NCBI GenBank assembly: GCA_016748015.1 | Contig: JAAOMT010000273.1 | Location: 1-64,000, forward strand | Direction: 5' to 3' | DNA from: Geosiphon pyriformis | Lineage: Eukaryota; Glomeromycota; Glomeromycetes; Archaeosporales; Geosiphonaceae | DNA: 64,000 bases | Shown: positions 10,737 through 22,561 of the stretch, in pieces | Numbering within the stretch: the stretch's first letter is position 1 | Layout of the letters: every line of letters starts with the position of its first letter | The notes under the pieces: model-generated | Database searches by the model: none | What the model was told of the DNA's origin: nothing | The model's input: only the letters and a program-made list of their open reading frames with translations | Made by a program: the position numbers and the translations under genes

Positions 10737-12707
10737 ATGTCCTTAACTCAAGCTCCTACTTCCTCCCCACAGCCCAAAAAGCAATTGTTTGAACAATACA
10801 CTCAATACCGTAATTGGCGGTTTTCGAAAAAGCAATTGCAGGAGTTGCGTGAACAAACTAACGCAAATTCTGTAGAAAGAGTTAGAAGGAATATAGCAGA
10901 AGAAGCGGTATATAAGCTAGATTATCACAATTAGAACAGTAGGCTATTTCTCAACTAAATGAATTGATTCTTTTTCTTCATAGAGATTTGCTGCTGAAAA
11001 ACCTCCAAGGTCACAGAATGGCAGCCCTCAACAGCAATACCAGAATTCACCACTTTCTTCGACATATCAAAACTCACCACTCCCATCTTCCCTTCAAAAT
11101 TCTCCGCGTCCTTCAAATTCACCACAAGTTGCCCCCGAAGATGTACAATTCCTGACAGCCCAAGAAGAGCTTGCTCTTTGTCAATATTATCAGGCGCAAA
11201 TCCAAAAATTCCCGAGCAAGGCTTTCCCTGAACACATCGCGGTATGATATCTCGTAATTTAAGCGGTTAAAATTAGTCCAGTGCACCACCAAATCTTCCT
11301 TCGGTTCCATATTCTACAAGGACACCCTTTGACCCTTCATGATAAAAATTAACCAAGAAGCTGTGTAAGCTGAATAAACTGAGCTCAGTAAATCTTTTAC
11401 TGGATGCTAAATTACTAGAGGATATATTCATTTCGTCTCCATAATCATCCTCCTCACGACTGAGAAGTGAGCAAGGGCTTCTTCGAAAGATTAGAAAAAT
11501 TTATTGATGGTTTACCTGGAGAAGTTATATTTTCAGTCCCAGAAAGAATGCTAATTAATAAATTTCATTATATAATTCAAAGGCAAACTCAGCCATAATA
11601 AATCAAATCAAGGCAACCGCAATCGTTTTTATGAAAAGGTTTTATTTGCGAAATACGGTAATGGATTATCATCCAAAGGATATCTTGTAAGTCTTTTAAA
11701 GATTAGAATATCCTAAATTTAAAGGTTACAACAAGTCATTAATTTCCTCTAATTTAAAATTTCTTTCCTAAAGAATTGCATCTCTTTTCTTAGCGGCCAA
11801 ATGTGAAAATGCTACTTTAGGACACGAAGAGTTTCGTAAGGCACTTTTGAACGCTGTTCGACAGCCTCCTTCTAAAGATCTCTTATTTCAGCTTGAACTA
11901 GCAATATCACAGAGCATGAATTATGATTATGCTGTTTATCATCCATATAAGGCAGCTCAGGGATTTTTCTTGGATATGCAGTCCCCGGTAAGAAATAATT
12001 AACCGAGTGATGAATTCGAGGCACTATTTTAACTTCTGTCGTGAAATTATAGAATAAAATGAAAAGTAATAAAAGTCAACAGGCCTATACATCTGCATTC
12101 GAAAAGTGCAAAGATTATATCAATAAGTCACTTTTGACGGATTTGATGTTTTTCTATCAACCATCTCAGATCGCAATGGGATGTCTGATTTTGGCGGCAA
12201 GAAAAATATCAGGGTTTGAATTTGAGCGGTAAAAATTTTATCTATTATCAACTTACAAATATGATTTCAGGCTAACCGAAATTTTCCTACTTTGAGATAT
12301 CTTGAAAAATTTAAAAATAAAACCCAACAAGAACCAGAAACTGACAATTTGTTCGCAATAATTGATGATATTTGTAAAACGATTGACAGCTATTTTGATG
12401 TGGATAAGAATATGGCTGGGGAATGTGATCGAAAGCTGCGATTTTGTACGAATCCCGCCAAAAATAACAGTAGTCACATGTGCGTCAGTTTTTCCTTTTG
12501 TCCCAGTTCCTTTCAGGAAAAGTGCTCATTTACTTTTGAAATTACTTTAGATCACAAAAGAGACGCGATATTGAAAGGGAAGAACGCGAATTGAAGAGGC
12601 AAAAAAAGCTTAAAGCCCACAAAGCGTATCAAGAACAGTTGGAAATGGTATTTCTTGATGAAAAAAAGGATGATAAGTCATTAGGTGAAAAAAAACCTCG
12701 CAAGTAG
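10737..12707 (+). CDS. CCNH: Cyclin H, regulatory subunit of the TFIIH CDK-activating kinase
   Basis: Partner of CDK7/Kin28 in TFIIH and the CDK-activating kinase. It acts in the nucleus in RNA polymerase II CTD phosphorylation and cell-cycle kinase activation. Seven exons: 10737-10907, 10984-11241, 11613-11686, 11774-11987, 12053-12228, 12297-12479 and 12551-12707, giving 410 residues. The N-terminal FEQYTQYRNWRFS matches the family start. A Ser/Pro/Gln-rich loop follows (QNSPLSS repeats), then the cyclin box with KRFYLRNTVMDYHPKDI and ASLFLAAKCEN. The second fold contains SMNYDYAVYHPYKAAQGF and QPSQIAMGCLILAARK. The C terminus is a charged helix rich in Arg, Glu and Lys. The 371-base intron 2 interrupts the first helical bundle, and removing it brings the flanking sequences into register with human cyclin H without a gap. 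Confidence 0.92.
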
Positions 12708-14089
12708 TTGTGGAACTTGCCAAAATTACTTTTCAACTTTTATTTTCCTCGGTATAAATCAATTAGAAGGCTGGTGTTAATGAAAATTTTTAGACGACAC
12801 ATTCAAACCTATTATAACATTGATAAAAGCTCTGGCTCGTATATTGAATATTTTATATATAATAAAAAAATTCAATGTGTTTGCATTATTTTTGACGTTT
12901 TCGATTAAACAGTCATTAAAAAAATTGCGATTAGGTTCAAAAATCGCGAAAATAAAATACCTTTCACCTTTCTTTTTCCTGAACTAAATTTCTGAAAATA
13001 ATAAACTTTGCTAATTTGCCTTTAACTTTTTTCAATTTTCATTTTGCAAAACTTGTAATTCTTTTTTAATGATGCAATTTTTGACAAACATGAATTCTTG
13101 AAGACATTTTTGTTAACAACAGAGGCTTGTTGCAAATGACAAAAAACAAAATTGTATATTATTAATAAAAATCCATTTAACTCATTTTCAAAAATAGTTT
13201 TTAAAGTGATTATTAGATTTAATAAAATTTACTTATAATATTGTTGTTGTTGTATTAAAAATTTTACATTAATTTAATACAATAGGCTTAGATAAATTTT
13301 TAATTCATCAAAATAAGTTTAATAAATACAAAAATAAAAAACTATAAAAAACAATATAAATTTATATAAATTGTTATATTTAAAATATTATATAAAAAAA
13401 ATATTCTTAAATGTAAAGTATATTAATACATTTTTTATTATTTTAATTTTTTAAAAATTTAAACAAAATTATCTTTATATTATTATGTTTATGTTATAAT
13501 TTTTTTTTAATTATTATTAACTAAAAATTTTAAATGTAACAAAAAACTTAAAAATAATAATAATTAATTAATAATAATAATTAATATTAAAAAATAAAAC
13601 AGATTTTATTATTAATTAAAAAACCAAAATATTAATTTTATAAATTATATAGCCAAAAAAAAATTTGATTAATTTGATTTTTAAAAAAAAATTTTAATAT
13701 TATTTCTAATTATTAAAATTAATTAATAAACAAAAATAGTATTAATAAGTTCAAAAAACTTTAAATACACATTAATATATTGTTATAAACTAATAAATTT
13801 TAACTTAATATAAATCAATTTAATTTTTACAGTTTTATTAAATATTAAAATAAATATTATTTATTTATTATTATTAAAAACAATATTTTAAAAAGCAAAA
13901 AAAATATATTTTAGTTTTTATTTAATTAATTTAATTTTTAAAATTAAATAATTTAATAAATTAATTAGTTAAAATTACATATAAAAATATAAATTGTTTT
14001 GTTTTAGAATAATTGAAATTTAATGTATTAAAAAACAAAAAAAAAAACAAAATTTTATTATTAATAAATAAAAAATTAACAAGTTAGTT
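12708..14089. other. AT-rich intergenic region before LINE relic
   Basis: 12708-13150 is moderately AT-rich and probably holds the cyclin H 3' untranslated region. From 13150 to 14089 the sequence is almost purely A/T, with many A and T homopolymers, and has no recognisable coding frame. It resembles the other AT-only tracts that flank LINE copies in this window. Confidence 0.6.
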
Positions 14090-16360
14090 TTAACTCTTTG
14101 TCTTCTTAATTTTATGACCATGATCAGAGCAAAGAGTAAAAAGACTGCACCTGATATCTGTTCTAAGATATCTAATAAAATTTCAACCAGAAAAGCTCTT
14201 TCTGTTGTAGAAGCAACTAGACAAAACGTTTTAGAAGTCTTTCCCTTACTCAGTAATCATGAAAAACTGTCTTTGGTAGCCACTGAATCAATTTCTTCAT
14301 CTTTGGCTGGTTTTTCACCAGTCAAAGTTCCTTCAAAGAGACACACTTGGGTTAGTCCCAGTGTTGCCTTCATCTCGACTAAAAGCCCAAAAGTTTTTAA
14401 TAATAGACCAGTAAATAAGCTGGTCTTCCCCTCTATAGACTCAATATCTGGTGTTTCTAGCATCACCTCTTCAAAAAAAATGGTCAAAAAGACCAAAAGT
14501 TCAGAAAAGTGGGGGCAGTTGCTTGCCTCTGCTATTATTACACCAAACCCCTTTGTGGTTCCCAATGAGATCTCAGTAGCATCATTTAGCATGTCATCCA
14601 AGATGGGCCAAGATCAACCACTGGCTGTGTTGTCAAATGTGGTGTTTTCCAACAGATCATTACCAATTTTAGAAGCAAAACAATCTCCTTTTGTTGGGTC
14701 ACCTGTTCTTGGGAACTAAGCTGATCAAATAGAAACTGATTCATCTCCTCCTCTAGTTTCTAGTGCTACTTCTGGTGGTGCTTGGAAAACTATTACTAGT
14801 CGTCAAAGATTTGCTGAGTGGGTGGCCTCTACTCTGGTGTCTGATGCTACTTTTAAGATCAAATTGGCTCATGTTAAGACTGTTTTTCAGTCTGTGCATA
14901 GTTTTTTGAGTGCTAAATCTGTTTCAAAAGACAATGTAAAGCTTTTTTGTGTGGAGTTTGTTTCTCAACAGTCTTTGGAAGCTGCATTTCTGGTTGAGCT
15001 TACAAGCTCTATTTGTTTGACCATTCTTAAAATTGCCAAGTCTTTGGTGGTTTCTGAATCTGGTTCTTCTTCTGCTACTGTTGCGCTATGTGATGTACCT
15101 TTGGGTGTGTCTGCTGCTGACATTAAGTTGGCTTTCAGTGTGTTTGATAGTGTTACTTGTGTTGTGTTAAAGCCTGCTGACATTTGGCAGTATGTAGTGG
15201 TTTATTTTGAAAAGTTGGACTCTGCTGTGTCTGCCTTGAAGCATTGGTCAGTTTTGGTGGACAAGGATAGTATTAGAATCCTTCCTCTGGTGAATCAAAA
15301 TGAGACTATTTTGTGATAAGTTTAAGGCCAAATTGGTCAACCTTTCCCCTGGCTGTACTGCTTTTGAAATCAGTAATATGATTTCTCAGATTGATGGTTA
15401 AACATGTTTTATCACTTGTTTTTCTGATTCTGGTCATTGTTCCCAGTTTGCTTTGGTTACATTTGACTCTTAAGGCGATTTGGATTCTGCTGTAGTCAAG
15501 ACTGGTACTCTAAGAAAATGCCGTATCTGGTGGGAAACTCCTGGCTGCCGGCGCTGCTTTAAGTGTCAAGAAATGGGCCATCTGGCTATGGATTGCAAGA
15601 TTTCTCCACCTTTTACTCTCAAGATTCCCAAGGTTTTCAAGTCTCATTTTGTGGGTTCTGCTTTATATGCCAAGACTGCTGCTCCTTCTGGTCTTTCTGA
15701 GTTTCCTCCTTTAGTGGCTTTTTCAGCTGCTTCTGCTGCTAATTCTGTTGTTAATTCCAGGTTGGACTCTTTAAAAAAGCAGATTTCAGATTTGGCTGCT
15801 CTGGTTAAGTCTATTGTTGAGCCTGTTGGTTCTTTGGTTGCTTTGGTGTCTTATCTTCTTAATGATAATGCCATTAAGGCTGTTCAGGTTGAGAAAGATA
15901 TCATTTTTTTGAAGAGTGCTGCTAACAATTTTTCTAACCTCATGGTTGGAGTTTCCAAGAACATTGCTTGTCTTAGATCTGAGGTTGACTTTGGTGATAT
16001 GGATTATGATGATGTTCTGGCTGTTAAGCCTTTCTTTTTAAGTGAGAATACTATTGAGCATGTCATTGCTTTGTGACAAATGTCTGGTGCTGAAACCAGG
16101 GGCAATATTAAGTCTATTAGATTGTTTCTTAATGAGTTTATTTTTGATTCTAGGAATCTGAATGGTATTATTGAGAGAATTCATGGGTTGGGGTTATTCT
16201 TACTTACTTTTGATTCAGTGTAGTAAGTTTTTGATTGGGCCAAGTGTCTGATCATGTATAGAAAATGCATAATTTACGCCTATAATGTAATCTCTTCTGT
16301 GGTATCATAGTTTAAGTAGTATTTGGGTCTCACTTATTTAAATATAATAAAAAAAAAAAA
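14090..16360 (+). mobile_element. LINE-type relic carrying ORF1 and a LINE 3' tail but no ORF2 (element A)
   Basis: The element starts with a leader, CTTCTTAATTTT directly before an ATG, that is also found at about 43452 and 60666. ORF1 fills 14114-16076. About 150 bases later the sequence passes into a 3' tail (about 16230-16360) whose wording matches the LINE tails at 35528-35655 and 42384-42510. It ends in a terminal A-run after AATATAAT. No endonuclease, RT or RNase H sequence is present between them, so this is an internally deleted or ORF1-only derivative. The region is clearly richer in G/C than the AT-only DNA on both sides, so it is younger than its surroundings. Confidence 0.8.
14114..16076 (+). 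pseudogene. Decayed LINE ORF1 with CCHC zinc knuckle
   Basis: ORF1 nucleic-acid-binding protein of the element. It reads in one frame from 14114, with a stop at 14717-14719, to about 15313. There, compared with relatives at 44515 and 61880, a few bases are missing and the frame shifts. It then continues with stops near 15400 and 15472 and ends at about 16074-16076. An RRM-like region is suggested around 15090-15270. A zinc knuckle CFKCQEMGHLAMDC (C-x2-C-x4-H-x4-C) sits at about 15555-15596, followed by an Ala/Ser-rich section with a Leu/Val-rich helix that may be a coiled coil. Several stops are what CAA/CAG to TAA/TAG or TGG to TGA changes would give. The gene is broken and unlikely to yield a protein. 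Confidence 0.8.
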
Positions 16361-17627
16361 ATTAACTTTATAACATATATATTATTAAAAATATCAAAAA
16401 AAACAAATTTTTTTAATATTAATAACTAATTTAAAAAAAACAAAAAAGTTAATTTTTTGGTTTATTTGGATATTTAAATAAATACAAAAAGAATAAAATA
16501 GTTTTATTATTAATTTATTATTAAAAAATTTTGAATTTTATATAATAATTGTAATTATATTAAAATTGGTTTTAATTAATTGCTTAAAAAAGATTTTAAA
16601 TAAAAAAAACTTTTATTTAAAGCCAAAAACAATGTCTTAACAACAATTAAAAATTGCTTTAATTTATATATTTAAAAAAACTTAATAAAAAAATATTAAA
16701 AACTTTTTAAGTATTAAATTAATAAAAATAAATAAAAATAAAAAAGTTTTTTTATAATATAATTTTTTTAAAATATTATAAAAATAAAAATTAATAATTA
16801 ATTAATATTGTATTTTTGTAATTACAATAAAAAAAAACAACTTTGATTTTATTGGTTTATAATAATATAAATATTTAAAAAATTTTTTAACTATAAATAA
16901 TGTTTTATAAAATTGGTTTTCTTAAATAATAAAAATATTAAATAGTTTTTAACTATTAAAAAACCTTATTTTTTTATTTTTTAAAGTTTTTCAAAATAGT
17001 TTATTAAAACTAAATATTATTATTGCCTAAAATTTAATAATCAAGCTATTATTTTTTCAACTTTTTTTTATTGCTATTTAAATAACTAAAAAATTAAAAT
17101 GTTTTTTCAAAAATACCAAAAAGTTACCTTTTTTAAAAATCCTAAAAAAAATAGGGTTTTTAATTTTTTTAAAGCATTTTTACTGTTTTAAAACTTGTCA
17201 AAAAATAAGTTATTAATTTTTTTATTTTTTCAAATGTTTTCATTAGTTTTATATTAATAATAATAATTATAATGCCTAATTTTATTTTGGTTGTAAACAA
17301 TAATTTTTTTTTGTTTTAAACAATAGTAGCAATAATACATTTACCAAATTAGTTTTGAATTGGTATTTAATTATATTATTTAACATAAATGGTTTTAATT
17401 AATTATTGTTAATTATAAAAATAAATCAAGTCATGCTTTAGTATTTTAGTTTGTTAAAATTATGTGTTTAGTTATTATCCATATTCTCTTTTGTTTCTGT
17501 AAATAAAAACGCGAAACAGTTCGGGTAAACCTAATTCCTAATTTCGTCTGATAGGTCAGTAAATATATGGAGATGGGAACTTCGATTAAATATTTTACCT
17601 TTAAAGTAACTTGCCTGAACTTTTGAA
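16361..17627. other. AT-only tract upstream of IPMK
   Basis: From 16361 to about 17470 the DNA is nearly pure A/T, with no coding frame. Some strings recall decayed LINE wording but I could not align them. The last 150 bases, from about 17480, become mixed and probably contain the IPMK promoter and leader. Confidence 0.6.
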
Positions 17628-19044
17628 ATGAATGATACGCGTCAAGAACCCGGTGAAGGTACTATAACTACCCTTGGCTCACTAAATTCTGAATATCGGA
17701 CAACCCTGAGCACAAAATCCTTTTCTCCAGATACAAGTGTACAACGTTTTGAGCACCAAGTGAGCGGTCATGATAAACTTATATCAATAAATGATGGTGC
17801 ACTCATTGTGAAACCATGCAACGATATCGAATGTGACTTTTATGAAAATAGCGTATTGCATCTCGAATTTGCTAAATGGATGCCCAAATATTATGGAAGA
17901 TTACAGTTACAAGGGACTCAATCAAATTTATCCACAATTTCTCCCAAAATTTTGGAGGCCGTGGCTGCAGGCCTTGAAGGCGTATCAAGTATCAACGTGG
18001 AGCTTGAAGCGGGGATGAAGGCACTTGAGAGTATTGGTACAGTAGTTGACAAGAATGTCATTGCGCAAGAAGGTAAAAGATAACCTGTTAACCTCACTAA
18101 TGTTGATGATATCCTTTTTTGCCATTTGATATATAATATCTGAAATTATTTTTGTTTAACTCTTTAGATTGAATCATAATTATGAAGTTCCCTTTTGAAT
18201 TATTCATCACTTTACTAACTTGATTAAAATTCTATTTCGAATTTCATCCATTACCTTCCTTTCTCTTATGATACACAAGCCATCTGTATCGAGAACCTTT
18301 TGCTCGGGTTCAAAAAACCATGTATTATGGATGTAAAACTAGGTACCCAATATTATGGTCCAGATGCTAATGAGGAAAAACGCAAGAGATTGATTGCTAA
18401 AGCAGAGTCTTCCACTTCTGCAAAGCTCGGCTTACGTTTAACAGGCTTAAAGGTTTGAGGCGATCAATATCTTCACAAAGCAATCACCTAAATTGATAAA
18501 ATCTCTTTTTACCATTCATTTAATGCTAGTGTATATTTGATATTTTCCAATCCACAATTAGGTTTATAATAATTCAAACGACAGCTATAGCACATATGAG
18601 CGAAAATTTGGCTATAATCTCACTGAAGAAACCATTGTTGATGGTCTTGCTAAATTTTTTACTTCAGATTTGACGTCTAAAGATCGGCGTTTAATACTTG
18701 AAAGATTTATTAAAGACCTTGAAGAGTATTATGGTGTTATCCAGAAGCAGGAATTAAGGATGTATGGTTCTTCACTATTATTTGTGTATGAAGGAGATCA
18801 AGGTACTTTGTCCGATGCATTAGTAAAAGAAAAAGAATTCATTATGGAAGATCAAAATGATGATGAGGAGGATGAGGATGAGGATGAGGATGAGGATGAT
18901 GATGAAGGATTCAAAGTTATGGACCTAAGGGCAATTGATTTTGCTCATTCCTGTTTTCAGCCCGGTATTGGAAAGGATGAAGGATATTTGCTTGGAATCG
19001 AAAATCTTAAGAAATATTTTAGACAGATTTTAGGTAGATTATGA
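17628..19044 (+). CDS. IPMK: Inositol polyphosphate multikinase (Arg82/IPK2 type)
   Basis: Phosphorylates inositol phosphates (IP3 to IP4 and IP5 in the known family) in the nucleus, feeding IP6 and pyrophosphate synthesis. Exons 17628-18072, 18280-18452 and 18562-19044 give 366 residues. The N-terminal ~45 residues are Ser/Thr-rich. The kinase core shows GALIVKP, then FAKWMPKYYG. The signature PxxxDxKxG is PCIMDVKLG (Pro162, Asp166, Lys168, Gly170). GSSLLFVYEGD lies near residue 275 and the metal-binding IDFAHS has Asp332. Between the last two is an acidic run of about 20 Asp/Glu residues (near 305-322), made by a GATGAG-type repeat. Yeast Arg82 has a comparable acidic insert, so this favours IPMK over the IP3 or IP6 kinases. 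Confidence 0.93.
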
Positions 19045-19399
19045 TTTTGTATTCACTCTTGAGATGAATTCACTGTATTATATCTATATCTATATTTATA
19101 TCTACTAACTTAAAAAGAAACCAAGAAAATCATCACTGTGTTACCAACCTGATCATATAAGGATTTATATAGCTTAATTGCCTAGTAATTGGAAAGATCC
19201 AAGATTGGTCTGATATCAGGCGTTACACGGAGAGAAGAATCATTCTATTTGCAACACTTGATTTTCCACGCGTTTTGTTTTACTAAATCCTAATAGTTTG
19301 GAATCGTTAGCCGATCAATTTTATGATTCTGCCTTCTTTTCCGTTGATCCTTGAAAAAAAACACGTCTTCCTCCTCAGTTGGTTCTAGGCTTCAAAGCC
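19045..19399. other. Spacer between IPMK and NDC1
   Basis: 355 bases between same-strand genes, containing the IPMK 3' end and NDC1 promoter. A TATATC-type short repeat lies at 19079-19102. No gene seen. Confidence 0.6.
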
Positions 19400-22237
19400 A
19401 TGAATTCAGGAAACCTTCCTTTGAGAGAACAACGTGCAAAACCAAAAACAATTGACTCACATGGTAAACGTTATACCTATACTATACGAGCTGATTTATT
19501 CAATCGCCAAAGAGCTTGCTTATTATGGTCCGGCGTTTTGGTATACTTCCTTGTTGTTGTGTTTCAAATTTGGTCTAGGCTTTTAACATGTTGGGGTAGG
19601 TATCCAGAAAAGGTCTATAGTCATTACTTCACATTTCAATCACTTATACGATGGTTGAAAATCGTTCTCACTTACACTTTTAGGCTATTTAACACCAGAC
19701 GCGTGCTTGGGAGGGTCGATCCTGAGTCCTTCAATGTCGTATAACACCTTAATAGCAGTTGGCTCAATATATCTATTAGGCGTGCTGCCCGTTCTATTTC
19801 TGAGAAAGTGGTATCGCAATACTTCAGGTAGATTCGATTCTTTGCTCGCATTTTTTTCCAATCTCCTATTTCTGCAAAATGGTCTGATGTCACTTTTATT
19901 TATAACTTTATGATACATTTCCTCATTTAAAGTAAGATTAGAAGTAGAAGAAAATTTTTGGGGAGACATTCGAACTTTTTTAAAAACACCTCGAACTTTT
20001 GCCACTCTACTGGTTTATGGATTATCTTCGATCAATATTGCTTGGAGTTTTTATCGTCACTTGAATCAAGTCACCCTAGATATTCCTTTGCACCTCTTCT
20101 TGCATCCCCATGATGAGTAAGTTGCCATTTTATTTAGATTGAAGTAATTAACTAGTTACCTATGGGTTTTTTAATTGTAAATTTGTTTTTTTCTCTACAT
20201 AGTGTAAAATGTTCCTTATTTCAGGAACACGCGTGTCAAAATCCCTCAAGAATATTGAACGAATACTTTTTAATCCTCTTGGTGAATAATGGGGCCTTTG
20301 GTGTTTGGTACGCGCTCGATTATCTTATTCGAGAAAGATATCTATTGTACTTTCCGGAGATGAAGGTAAACAATATCAAACTGAATATTAGCATTGCAAT
20401 TGATAATCCTTGGAATATACCTTTATTTTAGTTCTTTCGAATTGTCCTGTAGATTTCACTATTTCCTCCAATAAACCGCGATTGGCGATTCTTTTTATTG
20501 ACCATTTGGGAAGAACCGTACGACATTCTTATCAGGTCAACCTCGTGGCTTTTGGGAAATTTTTCATTGCCACTAGATCTTCTTATGGTTCCTACAAGCT
20601 TCTCAATGATATATTGGATCTTTCATTTGTTTGCATGGAAGACAGCCCATAGCTTAATTGTATTTACTTTTAAACTTTTGAGGTAAGTAAAGCCCAATGC
20701 CTTATAACACGATCTACTTCAATCACAATAAATTAAGTGCTCAAATTCTTTTTAGTATTCCCGTTTACAATTGGTTATATGATCAATTGTTCGATGTCCA
20801 ACTTTTTAATCGGACTATTATCTGCTCTTTATTTACCCTCACCTGTTGGACCTTGTCACATCGATTATTCGAGCATTTCTTCACCCGGGTATGCTTCTTT
20901 GGGATGATCAATTAGTCGATAATATCCACACTGAAAAGGTGCGAAGTGTGGTATAGTGGTTCGGGGGGCTTGAGGATCTATTTCATGCTCAAAAGAAAGG
21001 CTTATATAAATGCAAATTCACTTCTGCCGCGATATATCCACAAACCTGGATCTTCACGTTGTCAGTAGGAAGAACATTTCAATTAATCTCACCGTGTCAC
21101 TAATCCGACCCTATTTGATATATAAATATCCCACAGGTGATTTTCTCTAGTTCCACTAATGAGGTATTAGTAAATGGTTTGAATGCAAAAAACTCCCCTT
21201 ATATTCAGGTACGTCTTTTAAAATTGTATCTTGACAACAATTCCTATCCATTTTATTTATTGGGAGGTTTTTTTTTTCAGGGTCTCGCCTATCTTGAATT
21301 ATGGCATATTGCAAAAGACCCAAGGCACTTAATTCGGCGCACTTCAATATACCACGAATATGATAAAAATTCCTGGATTAACATATCCCGTGCTTGTATC
21401 GAAATAATTCTGGGCTTGGGGCATTCGGCTAATGCGCAAATTCAAGCAATACGGAAAAAGAATGAATTGATCAAGGAATGGCATAAGGATCTTAGTAAGG
21501 AACAAAAAGGAGAAAAAAACAAAAAGGAAGAAGGAAGATTTATTCAGCTTAAAGACTTCAATACTGTGGGGCTGACACCTAGGGATCCTGAATACTGGGA
21601 TTTTATTTGGTTCAAGAGATTTGACCAAAATGGCTTCTTGTATAAATGGATCGTATTCCCTTTGTTGAATCGTACAATCGAACGACGTGCCACTAATCTT
21701 TTAAGGGATAAGCATCTGGTAGTGCTTGCTACGGAAGGTACGCAGATTTTCATTTGACATCAAATTTCCTAATTTACTAAATGATCTTAGCCCTCATGTT
21801 TCTCCTCAATTCCTTGATCAGCACTAGCATCCTTGACCAAGGATTCATTAAAGTTGGATTCCTACGGTGTTGTACAACCAGACATTTCCAAAATTTTTGA
21901 GTGTTTCCTTGACTGCTTGCTTGCACTCGAAGAGTATGCAAAAAATCCACCGTTGTATGAGTGGGATTCGCGTACTCCGTCAAAGGCTCACTTAAGAGCG
22001 CTTGCAGAAATTTTGGAAATTGTAGACGGTAATAGAGATTTCTAAGAATCTGGCTTTTCTTTTGATGAATTAATACTAACTATAAAATTGCTTGATTATC
22101 TATTGTTGGCTAATATTAAAGTATTAAAAGAGGCCATTTATAGTATGACAGATGATTTTTATAATCACATGGATTATGTGAGGTTGCCGACGTTGCATTT
22201 TAATCGATTTGAAAGATTAATTCTTGAGAGGTTTTGA
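19400..22237 (+). CDS. NDC1: Nucleoporin NDC1 (pore membrane protein), ten exons
   Basis: Multi-pass nuclear envelope protein that anchors nuclear pore complexes and, in yeast, spindle pole bodies. Exons: 19400-19595, 19684-19881, 19933-20116, 20203-20365, 20453-20682, 20756-20888, 21137-21208, 21281-21737, 21822-22028 and 22122-22237, giving 651 residues. Six hydrophobic segments fill the first half (the first near residues 41-58). The cytoplasmic half has the family sequence VLVNGLNAKNSPYIQ, then GLAYLELWHIA, RRTSIYHEYDKNSW and ISRACIEII, which align with human NDC1. The C terminus (YVRLPTLHFNRFERLI) also fits. The weak point is the 51-base intron 19882-19932. It removes a TGA at 19911-19913 without changing frame, but its splice sites are poor. 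ATG 19400 is the only start in this frame before the first membrane segment. Confidence 0.85.
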
Positions 22238-22561
22238 AATAGTTTCTTGTTTGTAATAACCAAGAAAAAGCAGTTCTGTATATTACATTATCAATGGTCT
22301 GTGTTAAACCCCTTCGATTAGACCGAATAATTGATTTCGGATCTTCAAGTTCATTGCGTTTCAACAGTTATGATCTTCAACCTGGACCAGAATTTTTCCC
22401 AGGTCCCATTGCGAAAATTTGTCAATCATTTAATATTAGCTTGCCAAGAATGACTTTTTAGTAAGCGATTTTGGATTCAATGTAACATAGGTCTAGAAGA
22501 GAGCAGGGATAATGAGCTGGTGAATTTGACGCAAATAAAACCAAAGAAAATATTTTTTGAC
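22238..22561. other. Spacer between convergent NDC1 and eIF2B-delta genes
   Basis: 324 bases shared by two 3' ends. The composition is mixed and no reading frame stands out. The two transcripts probably end here facing each other. Confidence 0.6.

Noticed and set aside
11340-11400. A short coding-like string (KKLCKLNKLSS) inside cyclin H intron 2 that looked like a missing exon.
   Set aside because: Joining exon 2 (to 11241) directly to exon 3 (from 11613) already aligns with human cyclin H without a gap, so no extra exon is needed.
20935-20985. GGTATAGTGGTTCGGGG in NDC1 intron 6, resembling a tRNA D-arm.
   Set aside because: No matching T-loop or acceptor pairing follows within tRNA distance; it also sits inside an intron that is well supported by the flanking exons.
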